A DNA stretch of 64,000 nt from Actinoplanes philippinensis (GTDB lineage Bacteria > Actinomycetota > Actinomycetes > Mycobacteriales > Micromonosporaceae), in contig NZ_FONV01000005.1 of assembly GCF_900113015.1 (NCBI RefSeq), positions 248,001 to 312,000 on the forward strand. The letters are read 5' to 3'. Position 1 is the stretch's first letter, and each line of letters opens with the position of its first letter. The position numbers and the translations under genes are program-made. The notes under the pieces were generated by a model that worked only from the letters and a program-made list of their open reading frames with translations, did no database searches and was not told the origin of the DNA. This document shows, one piece after another, positions 16,216 through 24,240 of this stretch.

Positions 16216-18498
16216 TCAGGACAGCGAGGAGAGCACCTTCGGGAGATCCTCGGTGTGCAGCACCCCGAGACGCCGGGTGGCGCGGGTGACCGCCACGTAC
16301 AGATCGGACAGTCCCCGCGGCGACTCGGCGATGATCTCGTCCGGCGCCACCACCAGGACCGAGTCGAACTCCAGTCCCTTGGCCTGGCGAACGGTCATCA
16401 GCGCCACGTGGTTGAGCAGGTCGGGCTGCTCACCGACGGCCGCTCCGGGAACGGCCGCGAGCAGATCGGCGCCGAGCGAGCCCTCCAGGCGCTCCGGGAC
16501 GAGGACCCCGAGACGGCCCTCCTCGATGAGGGCGGCTTCCTTCCGTACCTCTGCGATGAGCTCGCCGGAAAGGGCGAGGGGCGCCACCCGCCGCGCCCAC
16601 GGCGTCACGCCTGCCGACCGGACCGACCGCGGCGGCCGCAGCGCCGGATCGACGGCGGCCAGCACGTCGGCCGCGACCGCCATCACCTCGGCCGGGGTGC
16701 GGTAGTTGACGCTCAGCTCGACGATCCGCCAGCGCTGCGCCACATACGGCTCGAAGACCTGCTCCCAGCTGCTGGTGCCGGCCAGCTCCGAGGTCTGGGC
16801 GACGTCGCCGACCGCGGTGATCGACCGGCTCGGGCAGCGCCGCATGAGCAGCCGCCAGGCCATCGGCGACAGCTCCTGCGCCTCGTCCACGATGACGTGC
16901 CCGAAAACCCAGGTACGGTCGGCGGCGGCCCGTTCCGCGGCGGTCCGGGTGTCGATCACCTCGTGCCGCTCGACGAACGCGCCCGCGTCGACCACGTCCA
17001 GGGCGGACAGGATCTCGTCCTTCTCGGCGCCCTCGTCCTCGAAGTCCAGCGACCGGGAGCCCTCGACGATCTCGAGGACGCCCTCCGCGTACTCGATGGC
17101 CGCTTTTCTCTGCCGTTGCTGCTCGCGGACCTTCAGCGTGTCGTCGACGCCGAGGAGCTCGGCCAGTTCGTCGAGGAGCGGGACGTCGGCGGGGGTCCAG
17201 CCCGCCGACCGGTCGCGCAGCAGCTCGGCCGGGAGCCCGGCCGACTCCAGCCGGTCGGCGTCGCTGAGCAGGTCGCGCAGCACCTGGCGCGGGGTAAGGA
17301 CCGGCCAGAAGTCGAAGAGCGCCTGCTGGACGTCGATGTCCTCGCGCAGCTCGCGGCGGGTCTCGGCGAGGTCGGCCTCGGAGAGCAGGTTGTCGCCGCC
17401 GAGCGGGTCGGCGCCGATCCGCTCGGCGATCTGCTGGGAGAGCTGGTGGATGGCCTCGGTCACGAAGATCTGCCGGGCCACGTTGTGCGGGCGGCCCGAG
17501 CGGCGGGCCGCGGTCCGGGCGGCGAGCAGCACCTCGCGCTCGATGCGCAGCGGGTAGCCGTCGTGGTCGACCTCGACGAAGTCGCCGGGCACCGTCTGCC
17601 GGTCGGCCACCGCGTTCTCCAGGGCGTCGAGCATGTCGGCGCTTCCCTTGATCGCGGCGACGGCCGGTGGCTCGGCGGCGTGCGCGCGGACCCCGGGGAA
17701 CATGTCGCCGAGGGTGGCCAGCAGCACACCGGTCTCCGCGAGGCCCGGCAGCACCTGGGAGATGTAGCGCAGGAACGTGGTGTTCGGCCCGAGGATCAGC
17801 ACGCCGCTGCGGGTCAGCTGCTCCCGGTACGTGTAGAGCAGGTACGCCGCCCGATGCAGGGCGACGGCGGTCTTGCCGGTGCCCGGCCCGCCCTGGACGA
17901 CCAGGACGCCCGGCAGCCCGGAGCGGATCACCTCGTCCTGCTCGGCCTGGATGGTCTCGACGATGTCACGCATCCGGCCGGTCCGGTTGGCGGTCAGCGC
18001 GGAGAGCAGCGCGGCCTCGCCGGTCACGTCCTCGCGCCCGGTGCCGTCACCGGCCTCGATGTCGAGGGTCTCGTCGTCGATGCCGGTGAGCACCCGGCCT
18101 CGGGTGCGCAGGTGCCGGCGGCGGGTGACGCCCTCCGGCTGCACCGCGGTGGCCAGGTAGAACGGCCGGGCGGCGGGGGCGCGCCAGTCCACCAGGAGTG
18201 GGCCGGCGTCCCGGTCCTCGGCGAAGAGGCCGAGCCGCCCGATATAGCGCGGACTGTCCGCGGAGAAGTCGAGACGCCCGAAACAGAGCCCGTTCTCGAC
18301 GGAATTGAACTGTGCCAGTTGTTCGGCATAGTGGGCGCGGGTGGCTTCCCGCTGGGTGCGGCCCTGCGGGGTGCCGCCCGCCTCCAGGAGGATCGCGCGC
18401 AGCCGGTTGTCGGCCTGCTCACGCAATTGATCCAGGCGCTGGTAGAGCGTGGTCAAGTACGCCTGCTCAGAATCGATGTCGGCGCCCGAGCTTGACAA
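16216..18498 (-). CDS. helD: HelD/HelR-type RNA polymerase-associated ATPase
   Basis: UvrD/Rep-like superfamily 1 ATPase of about 760 residues. HelD proteins prise stalled RNA polymerase off DNA and recycle it; actinobacterial HelR members also counter rifamycins. N-terminal coiled coil EQAYLTTLYQRLDQLREQADNRLRAILLE enters the secondary channel in the family. Walker A is GGPGTGKTAVALHRAAYLLY, preceded by the Q-motif-like IVETIQAEQDEVIR. Walker B and motif II: VIVDEAQELSPMAWRLLMRRCP. Motifs V-VI: VRQAKGLEFDSVLVVAP and LYVAVTRATRRLGVLH. Start is uncertain: TTG 18498 has AGGGG 5 nt upstream, whereas ATG 18522 has no ribosome site and sits on an opposing promoter. No rifamycin-associated element is evident, so resistance is inference. 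Confidence 0.9.
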   Translation of the reverse strand: MSSSGADIDSEQAYLTTLYQRLDQLREQADNRLRAILLEAGGTPQGRTQREATRAHYAEQLAQFNSVENGLCFGRLDFSADSPRYIGRLGLFAEDRDAGPLLVDWRAPAARPFYLATAVQPEGVTRRRHLRTRGRVLTGIDDETLDIEAGDGTGREDVTGEAALLSALTANRTGRMRDIVETIQAEQDEVIRSGLPGVLVVQGGPGTGKTAVALHRAAYLLYTYREQLTRSGVLILGPNTTFLRYISQVLPGLAETGVLLATLGDMFPGVRAHAAEPPAVAAIKGSADMLDALENAVADRQTVPGDFVEVDHDGYPLRIEREVLLAARTAARRSGRPHNVARQIFVTEAIHQLSQQIAERIGADPLGGDNLLSEADLAETRRELREDIDVQQALFDFWPVLTPRQVLRDLLSDADRLESAGLPAELLRDRSAGWTPADVPLLDELAELLGVDDTLKVREQQRQRKAAIEYAEGVLEIVEGSRSLDFEDEGAEKDEILSALDVVDAGAFVERHEVIDTRTAAERAAADRTWVFGHVIVDEAQELSPMAWRLLMRRCPSRSITAVGDVAQTSELAGTSSWEQVFEPYVAQRWRIVELSVNYRTPAEVMAVAADVLAAVDPALRPPRSVRSAGVTPWARRVAPLALSGELIAEVRKEAALIEEGRLGVLVPERLEGSLGADLLAAVPGAAVGEQPDLLNHVALMTVRQAKGLEFDSVLVVAPDEIIAESPRGLSDLYVAVTRATRRLGVLHTEDLPKVLSSLS

Positions 18499-18522
18499 AG
18501 TCGCCCCTTTTTGTGGTATCAT
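18492..18522 (+). promoter_or_regulatory. Sigma-A-like promoter reading toward the lipoprotein gene
   Basis: TTGACA (18492-18497) and TATCAT (18517-18522) are separated by 19 bp, with TG two bases before the -10. It is the closest match to the vegetative consensus in the window and lies at the 5' end of helD on the other strand. Confidence 0.6.
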
Positions 18523-18559
18523 TCCGGCGTTCGGCAGCCATTCTTATGGTTGCCTTTTT

Positions 18560-18585
18560 GTTTGCCCGTGGAGCATTCGGCAAAC
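18560..18585. promoter_or_regulatory. Inverted repeat in the helD/lipoprotein divergent region
   Basis: GTTTGCC, 12 nt, GGCAAAC: a perfect 7-bp inverted repeat with one-turn spacing, as expected for a dimeric repressor. It lies in an AT-rich patch (18530-18570) unlike the surroundings. Confidence 0.5.
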
Positions 18586-18697
18586 GACCAGAATAGCCGA
18601 GGCGCGCCGGGTTACGGCCGCGGGCGCAAGTGTCCGGAAGCCGTCATCGACACGCCGGGGCCGTTACGCACGGCGGGCGGCCGTCATTAACCGGGAC

Positions 18698-19216
18698 ATG
18701 GACAACAGCCACCCGAAGCATCTGCGGCTGGGCGCCGTGGCCCTCGCCGCGATCGCCACCCTCACCCTCGCCGCCTGCACCGAGGACACCCCGGAGCCGG
18801 CCGGGAACGCCGCCGCCGCGGCCGAAGCCGCCGGTCCGCAGCCGAAGACCCTGGACGGCGCGAAGGCCGCCGCGCAGACGGTGTTCGACAGGTTCAGCGG
18901 CGGCGACTTCGCCGGCGCGTGGGAGATGTACACCGCGGCCGGCAAGAAGGCGATCACCAAGGACGACTACGTCAAGCTGAACACCGCCTGCTCCCGCAAG
19001 GGCCTGGCGATCCAGCTCACCAGCGCCCGGATGGAGGGCGCCGACAAGGCCGTCGTGATCGCGAAGCAACTGGTCGCGGCCCAGTCGTACACCATGGTCT
19101 ACGAGCAGGACGCCTGGAAGCTGGAGCCGGCCAAGGAGGGCCTCAGCCTCTACAAGATGGGCGCCACGAAGGCGATCGCCGCCCAGAAGAAGGCCGGCAC
19201 CTGCGCCAACGCGTGA
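18698..19216 (+). CDS. Secreted lipoprotein of unknown function
   Basis: 172 residues. A short basic N-terminus and hydrophobic helix (LGAVALAAIATLTLAAC) end in the lipobox L-A-A-C, followed by the acidic/Ala linker TEDTPEPAGNAAAAAEAAG. The mature part (AAAQTVFDRFSGGDFAGAWEMYTAAGKKAITKDDYVKLNTAC...YEQDAWKLEPAK) resembles small NTF2-like/DUF4878 lipoproteins in layout, but that is only inference. Two cysteines beyond the lipid anchor (in NTACSRKG and at the C-terminal GTCANA) could form a disulfide. ATG 18698 has only a weak ribosome site. It is divergent from helD, preceded by a strong promoter 170 nt upstream, and ends at a hairpin. Confidence 0.75.
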   Translation: MDNSHPKHLRLGAVALAAIATLTLAACTEDTPEPAGNAAAAAEAAGPQPKTLDGAKAAAQTVFDRFSGGDFAGAWEMYTAAGKKAITKDDYVKLNTACSRKGLAIQLTSARMEGADKAVVIAKQLVAAQSYTMVYEQDAWKLEPAKEGLSLYKMGATKAIAAQKKAGTCANA

Positions 19217-19223
19217 TTTTTGG

Positions 19224-19250
19224 TGGCCCGCCGCGAACCGCGGCGGGCCA
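19224..19250. terminator. Hairpin terminator between convergent genes
   Basis: TGGCCCGCCGC and GCGGCGGGCCA make a perfect 11-bp stem with a GAACC loop, 7 nt after the lipoprotein stop and 16 nt before the sigma factor stop on the other strand. Confidence 0.85.
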
Positions 19251-19266
19251 CGCGAACCCACGGTGT

Positions 19267-20121
19267 CTAGGCGGCCGCCGCCGGCAGGCCGTCCGGGCCG
19301 GTCAGGGCCAGCCGGGTCCTCAGGGTGCCCCGGCTGGCGATCTTGTCGTAGTACGCGGCCCGCCGCCGGGCCACGCAGCCCTCCTTCGGCGGGTTCTGCG
19401 CCGCCATCGCCGGGTCCAGGTGGGTGTTCAGCCCGTCCCGCAGCAGCAGCAGCGCCTCGGCACGCAGCTGCGACACCCGGGACTCGCTGACGCCGAGCTC
19501 GGCGGCGATCTGGGCCATCGGCCGCTCGGCGTAGAAGTAGCCCTCCACCACGGCGCGCAGCCGCTCCGGCAGGGCGTCGACGGCGTGCCGCAGGTAGCCG
19601 AACCGCTCCCGGCGCAGCAGCATCTCCTCCGGGCCCAGCCCCGGCTCCGTGACGATGTCGTCGGCGGTCGCCGTGGCGAAGCCCTGCAGGCTGAAGACGG
19701 TCGCGCGGTGCACGTCGCCCTCGCCGCTCTCGATGTCCTCGACACTGCAGCCCAGTTTGTCGGCCACCTCCTGAATGGTCGGCGTCCGGCCCAGCTCGGC
19801 CATCAGCTCCTCACGTGCCGAGTCGGTACGGCGGGCCCGCTGCCGTACCGAACGGCTGGCCCAGTCCAGGCCGCGCAGCTCGTCCAGCAGCGCGCCCCGC
19901 ACCCGGGCGGCGGCGAATCGCGGGAACGGCACCCCTCGCTCAGGGTCGAAGCCCCGGGCCGCCGCCACCAGCGCGGCATAGCCGGCGGACAGCAGGTCGT
20001 CCCGGTTGACGTGCGAGGGAACCCGGGCCAGCATCTCCCGGACCAGATGACCGACGAGCGGCATGTTAGCCCGGACGATGTCCTCGCCACGCCGCTCGAT
20101 CGCAGGTGTCTCAGCGTTCAT
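19267..20121 (-). CDS. FliA/WhiG-type RNA polymerase sigma factor, second copy
   Basis: 284-residue paralogue of the factor at 14090-15013. Region 2 RANMPLVGHLVREMLARVPSHVNRDDLLSAGYAALVAAARGFDPERGVPFPRFAAARVRGALLDELRGLDWASRSVR, region 3 AREELMAELGRTPTIQEVADKLG and region 4 LPERLRAVVEGYFYAERPMAQIAAELGVSESRVSQLRAEALLLLRDGL are all intact. The C-terminal ARRRAAYYDKIASRGTLRTRLALTGPDG extension is shared with the first copy. The -10 recognition helix differs slightly (FHRF versus FPRF), so promoter specificity may overlap but not be identical. GAGGAG lies 7 nt before the ATG. It is divergent from the DEAD-box helicase. Control of motility or sporulation genes is inferred from the family. Confidence 0.93.
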   Translation of the reverse strand: MNAETPAIERRGEDIVRANMPLVGHLVREMLARVPSHVNRDDLLSAGYAALVAAARGFDPERGVPFPRFAAARVRGALLDELRGLDWASRSVRQRARRTDSAREELMAELGRTPTIQEVADKLGCSVEDIESGEGDVHRATVFSLQGFATATADDIVTEPGLGPEEMLLRRERFGYLRHAVDALPERLRAVVEGYFYAERPMAQIAAELGVSESRVSQLRAEALLLLRDGLNTHLDPAMAAQNPPKEGCVARRRAAYYDKIASRGTLRTRLALTGPDGLPAAAA

Positions 20122-20197
20122 CGGGGGTCTCCTCAGGTACCGGCCGGTCAGGGGGGTGTCCGGCGCTGAGGAGAAAGATGGGGCGTGCTGAGTGCGG

Positions 20198-20225
20198 ACC
20201 GGTTCGCCTTCGGGTGCGAACCGGT
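20198..20225. promoter_or_regulatory. Inverted repeat upstream of the DEAD-box helicase
   Basis: ACCGGTTCGC, 8 nt, GCGAACCGGT: perfect 10-bp arms in the 161-nt divergent gap. It may be an operator or a leader hairpin; TAGAAT (20243-20248) just downstream is a possible -10. Confidence 0.55.
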
Positions 20226-20282
20226 TGCAGAGGGTGCCGAGCTAGAATGATCAGTAATCGACCACTCGGAGTTTCCATCTTC

Positions 20283-21872
20283 ATGACTTCCTTCACCGAG
20301 CTCGGCGTGCCCGCCGTCCTCACCACGGCGCTCGACCGGCTCGGGATCACCACCCCGTTCCCCATCCAGGCGGCCACCCTGCCCGACTCACTGGCAGGGC
20401 GTGACGTGCTGGGCCGGGGGCGTACCGGGTCCGGCAAGACCTATGCCTTCGTGATCCCGGTCGTGGCCCGTCTCGCCGCCACGGCCCGCAAACCACAACC
20501 CGGCCGCCCGCGCGCGCTGATCCTGGCGCCCACCCGCGAGCTGGCGACCCAGATCGAGGCGACGCTGCGCCCGCTGGCCGAGGCGGCCCGCCTGAGCACC
20601 CTCGTCGTCTTCGGCGGCGTCGGGCCCAACCCGCAGATCAAGGCCCTGAAAGCGGGCGTCGACGTGCTGGTGGCCTGTCCGGGCCGGCTCGACGACCACA
20701 TCCGCAGCGGGCACGCCTCGCTGGACGCGGTCGAGGTGACCGTGCTGGACGAGGCCGACCACATGGCCGATCTGGGCTTCCTGCCGGTGGTGCGGCGGCT
20801 CATGTCGCAGACTCCGGCGGGCGGGCAGCGGCTCCTCTTCTCCGCCACCCTGGACAACGGGGTCGACGTGCTGGTGCAGAAATTCATGCGCAAGCCGGTC
20901 ACCCACCACGTCGACGCGGCGGCCCAGGCGCCGGTCGAGATGGACCATCACGTGCTGCACGTCCGCGACGACGACCGGTTCGGCATCCTCGTCGAGCTGC
21001 TCTCCGCGCCCGGCCGCTCGGTGGTCTTCACCCGCACCAAGCGGCGCGCCAAGGTGCTGACCCGTCAGCTCAACGCGGCCGGGGTGCCGGCCGTCGAGCT
21101 GCACGGCAACCTGGCGCAAAATGCGCGTAACCGCAACATGTCGGCGTTCTCCGACGGCACCGCGGGCACGCTCGTCGCCACCGACATCGCGGCCCGGGGC
21201 ATCCACGTCGACGACGTCGGCCTGGTCATCCACGCCGATCCGCCGGTGGAGCACAAGGCGTACCTGCATCGCTCCGGCCGGACCGCACGGGCCGGCGCCC
21301 GCGGCACGGTGATCACCCTGATGACCGACGAGCAGCAGGCCGACGTGCGAGACCTGGCCCGCAAGGCCGGGATCCGCCCGGTCACCACGCGGACCAGGCC
21401 GGGCGACGCGCTGCTGGCCCAGCTGGCGCCCGGTGAGCGGACCTTCGTGGCGCCCGCTCCCCCGGCCGCGCCCGGCACGCCGGCCAACCCGTCACGTCCG
21501 GCATCGCCCGAGGACACCGGTGCGGCCGGCCGGTCCCGGTCCCGCCGGCCGCGGCGAGGCCGTGGCCGTTCCACAGCGGAGGGGACGGCAGCTGCGGCGC
21601 CCGCGACGCCGGCCACGGGTCAGGGCCGCCAGCGCGCCACCGAGCAGCCCTCCCGGCGGCGGACGTCCGCGGCCGGGTCCGGGCAGGCCCGTGGTTCCGG
21701 TTCGGACCCTCGCTCGGGTACGCCTCAGCAGCGCGCCACCCCGGCCGGAGGCGGCACGCGTGGCGGCGCGCAACGATCCGGCGCCGCCCAGACCCGATCC
21801 ACCTCGACCTCCACAGGCGCCGGCGCCGCCGCGTTCTCGGCGCGAGGTGGAGGCCGCCGCACCAGCCGGTAA
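20283..21872 (+). CDS. DEAD-box ATP-dependent RNA helicase
   Basis: 529-residue RNA helicase. Q motif: FTELGVPAVLTTALDRLGITTPFPIQAATLP. Motif I GRTGSGKT, Ia PTRELATQ, Ib ACPGRLDD, II LDEADHMADLGF (D-E-A-D), III FSATLDN, then the second RecA domain with VVFTRTKRRAKVL, TDIAARGIHVDDV and motif VI HRSGRTARAGARG. From about residue 385 a disordered tail rich in Arg, Gly, Ser and Thr (RSRSRRPRRGRGR, GGGRRTSR) probably binds RNA, as in CsdA/RhlE-like proteins. ATG 20283 is the conserved start; an ATG at 20247 would add 12 residues without support. Likely roles are ribosome assembly or RNA decay. The 3' end abuts a minisatellite. Confidence 0.92.
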   Translation: MTSFTELGVPAVLTTALDRLGITTPFPIQAATLPDSLAGRDVLGRGRTGSGKTYAFVIPVVARLAATARKPQPGRPRALILAPTRELATQIEATLRPLAEAARLSTLVVFGGVGPNPQIKALKAGVDVLVACPGRLDDHIRSGHASLDAVEVTVLDEADHMADLGFLPVVRRLMSQTPAGGQRLLFSATLDNGVDVLVQKFMRKPVTHHVDAAAQAPVEMDHHVLHVRDDDRFGILVELLSAPGRSVVFTRTKRRAKVLTRQLNAAGVPAVELHGNLAQNARNRNMSAFSDGTAGTLVATDIAARGIHVDDVGLVIHADPPVEHKAYLHRSGRTARAGARGTVITLMTDEQQADVRDLARKAGIRPVTTRTRPGDALLAQLAPGERTFVAPAPPAAPGTPANPSRPASPEDTGAAGRSRSRRPRRGRGRSTAEGTAAAAPATPATGQGRQRATEQPSRRRTSAAGSGQARGSGSDPRSGTPQQRATPAGGGTRGGAQRSGAAQTRSTSTSTGAGAAAFSARGGGRRTSR

Positions 21873-22060
21873 CCGCCGCCTGGTCGCTCCCCGGCTGGTC
21901 TCAGTGCTGTCCCCGAGGTGTGGAGACAGCTCCGGAGACCAGCCGGTCCTCCCTCCGGGCCGGCCCCGAGGTGTCGAAACAGCCTTGGCGGCCAGCCGTT
22001 GCTCACTCGCGCCGGCCCTCCGTGCTGTCCCCGGGCACCCTCGGACAGCACTGAGGGTCG

Positions 22061-22250
22061 GCTGAGGTCAGGCCCCGGGAATGCCCCCGACCCCTGGGAC
22101 CACACTGAGGGCAGCCCTCGGGGACGCCCGGACCCCCGGGACAACACTGAGGGCAGCCCTTGGGGACGCCCGGACCCCCGGGACAGCACTGAGGGCCGGC
22201 CTCGGGGACGCCCGGACCCCCCGGACAGCACTGAGGGCCCGCTGAGGGTC
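22061..22250. repeat. 42-bp tandem repeat between convergent genes
   Basis: CACTGAGGGC recurs at 22103, 22145, 22187 and 22229, exactly 42 bp apart, with GGGGACGCCCGGACCCCC in each full unit. A degenerate copy precedes it. The adjoining 21873-22060 is GC-rich, contains scattered CCCCGAGGTGT copies, and has no gene. Confidence 0.9.
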
Positions 22251-22899
22251 AGGCCTCGGGGACGGTTACGGCGATCTCGTCGCCGAGGGTGAAGCCGGCG
22301 CAGAGCTCCAGCTCGTCGCCGCTCCAGAAGCGGCCCGGGTCATACCAGTTGGCCTTGCGCCCGCGCGGCAGCAGACCCATGTCCTCGTAGGTGACGGCGA
22401 CCACCTCGGCGCAGTACGCCTTCTCCAGGGTCGCCTCGCTCTCCTCCCGGTCCTGCCAGGGGAGCCGGATCTGCGGGACCCGGCCGCGCGCCCAGCGGGC
22501 GGCCAGCTGCGACGTGGACGGGAAGGGTGTGCCGTCCAGCCGGGCGACGGTCTTGAGAGCCTTGTCCTCCATCGCCCGGGTGACGCCGGGGTCGAGCTGC
22601 CGCAGCCAGCCGCGCTGGCCGTAACGGCGGGCCCAGACGGTGACGGCGTCGCGCAGGTCGTGCAGCTGGACACCGCGCTGGAACTTGCCCGACCACATGT
22701 CCGGGAGCGACTTGCCGAGCTCGGCATGCCACATCAGCGGCGGCATGTCGTCGATCACCAGCGACATCCCGACGTGGTTGACCGGGCTGTTGGTGAGGGT
22801 CTGGATGGCCCGGTCCGGCCCGGATCGTCCCCGGAAGATCCAGATGTCGCCGGTACGGGTCAGGTCGATGGCCTCGTCGAGGCTGAGTTCTGCTCCCAC
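22249..22899 (-). CDS. YiiX/YebB-like permuted NlpC/P60 cysteine hydrolase
   Basis: 216-residue cytoplasmic protein (no signal peptide). The order of motifs is the circularly permuted papain-like one: TGDIWIFRG and then H42 in SPVNHVGMSLVIDD come first, and C163 in EKAYCAEVVAVTYEDMGLL comes second. This is the layout of YiiX, YebB and LRAT-like enzymes, which hydrolyse amide or ester bonds; the natural substrate is unknown. MWHAELGKS may supply the third polar residue. GTG 22899 is used because it gives the conserved start just before LSLDEAIDL, though the ribosome site is poor. Only 17 nt separate it from the divergent small membrane gene. Confidence 0.75.
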   Translation of the reverse strand: MGAELSLDEAIDLTRTGDIWIFRGRSGPDRAIQTLTNSPVNHVGMSLVIDDMPPLMWHAELGKSLPDMWSGKFQRGVQLHDLRDAVTVWARRYGQRGWLRQLDPGVTRAMEDKALKTVARLDGTPFPSTSQLAARWARGRVPQIRLPWQDREESEATLEKAYCAEVVAVTYEDMGLLPRGRKANWYDPGRFWSGDELELCAGFTLGDEIAVTVPEA

Positions 22900-22916
22900 G
22901 TGTCTATTCTCGGCTG

Positions 22917-23090
22917 ATGCGTTGGTGGAAGATAGCGGGACTGGCGGGGCTGGCGGGGGTCGCGGCGACGGGCGTCGTGATCGCCCGGGCGGAGCGCAAG
23001 CGACGGGCATACACCCCGGAGGAGATCCGGGGCCGTCTGCACGAGCGGGCGGCCGAGGCCGCGACCAAGCCTGAGCTGGACAAACCCTAG
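22917..23090 (+). CDS. Small membrane protein, 57 residues
   Basis: Begins MRWWKIAGLAGLAGVAATGV, one membrane helix of about 20 residues, followed by the basic stretch RAERKRRAYTPEEIRGRLHERAAE, predicted cytoplasmic helix. Codon third positions are almost all G or C, as in real genes here. TATTCT (22905-22910) ends 6 nt before the ATG, so it is probably leaderless. Its TAG shares the palindrome CTAG with the stop of the opposing App1-like gene. I recall similar anonymous short proteins with an R-x-Y-T-P-E-E motif in actinobacteria; no function is known to me. Confidence 0.7.
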   Translation: MRWWKIAGLAGLAGVAATGVVIARAERKRRAYTPEEIRGRLHERAAEAATKPELDKP

Positions 23091-24148
23091 CCCTTGGGCT
23101 TTCGGACGAGGTCGGTGTCGCGTAGCAGCGACCAGAGACCGGCGCCGTCGGGGGCCGAGAACCAGGTCTTGCCACCGGACGGCACGACCTCGGCGGTCTC
23201 CGACGGGCCGGGGATGGCGCCGGCGAGCACCGCCTGGGTCGGCGAGAGCCGGCGGATCGCGACGGCCGCCACATTTTCCGGGTGCTCCCGGGCGAACTCG
23301 GAGTAGATCTCCTGGTCGTGCTGGCCGTCGTCGCCGATGAGCAGCCACCGCACGTCGGGGAACTCCGCGGCGAGCCGGCGCAGCGACTTGCGCTTGTGCT
23401 CGCGGCCGCTGCGGAACCAGCGGTCCGGGGTGGGGCCCCAGTCGGTGAGCAGGATCGGGCCGGCCGGGTAGAGGTGGCGGCTGAGGAACCGGGTGAGGGT
23501 GGGCGCCACGTTCCACGCGCCGGTGGAGAGGTAGACGACCGGGGTGCCCGGGTTGGCGTGGACCAGCCGCTCGTAGAGGACCGCCATGCCGGGGACGGCG
23601 GCGCGGGCGTGCTCGTCGAGGACGAACGTGTTCCACGCGGCGAGCAGCGGACGCGGCAGTGTGGTGACCATCACGGTGTCGTCGATGTCAGAGATCACAC
23701 CGAATTTGACGCCGGGATCGATGACGCGGATCGGCGCGTCGACCGGGACGGTGCCCTCGGTGGAGAGTTTCGCGCTGCCCCAGCCGGGGTCGAGGTCGCC
23801 CTTGACGATGACGTCGAGGTAGCCGCTGCGGTCGGTGCGGGCCTCGGTGACCGTGCCGCCGAGCTCGATGCGGACCAGCGCGCTGCTCACCGGGGTGGTG
23901 GTGAAACTGCGCCAGCCGCGGACCTTCTCCCGGCGTTTGCGGACCATACCCGGCCTGGCCAGCAGCACCCGGGCCATCACGCGCGCCCAGCCGGGAGCGC
24001 CGTAACCCGTGTACGCGGTGATGTACGGCTTCCACCCGCGGCCTCGCAGGCGGCGCTCGACGATCTCGTGGACGGCGTCCTCGATCAGGGCGGCCCGATG
24101 TATCCGGACCACGGGCGAGGACTCGCCCGCGGGAGTAATCGTCACCAT
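23087..24148 (-). CDS. App1-type (DUF2183) phosphatidate phosphatase-like protein
   Basis: 353-residue HAD-like phosphatase. The catalytic motif I is VISDIDDTVM (residues 152-161), followed by VVYLSTGAWNVAPTLTRFL (motif II), REHKRKSLRRL (motif III Lys) and LLIGDDGQHDQEIYSEFAREHP (motif IV). The N-terminal beta domain (VRGWRSFTTTPVSSALVRIELGG...TDRSGYLDV) is typical of bacterial App1 homologues. Yeast App1 dephosphorylates phosphatidate; bacterial substrates are unproven. AAGGAGG lies so close that ATG 24148 or the GTG directly after it (24145) could be the start. Its stop overlaps that of the small membrane gene. Confidence 0.87.
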   Translation of the reverse strand: MVTITPAGESSPVVRIHRAALIEDAVHEIVERRLRGRGWKPYITAYTGYGAPGWARVMARVLLARPGMVRKRREKVRGWRSFTTTPVSSALVRIELGGTVTEARTDRSGYLDVIVKGDLDPGWGSAKLSTEGTVPVDAPIRVIDPGVKFGVISDIDDTVMVTTLPRPLLAAWNTFVLDEHARAAVPGMAVLYERLVHANPGTPVVYLSTGAWNVAPTLTRFLSRHLYPAGPILLTDWGPTPDRWFRSGREHKRKSLRRLAAEFPDVRWLLIGDDGQHDQEIYSEFAREHPENVAAVAIRRLSPTQAVLAGAIPGPSETAEVVPSGGKTWFSAPDGAGLWSLLRDTDLVRKPKG

Positions 24149-24240
24149 CGCCTCCTTGCCGATCCGTACCGCCCGCCCGGCCACGTTACCCGGCGGTTGT
24201 CACGGTCCGCTGGGAACGGTCGGCGGATCCAGGGTGGACA

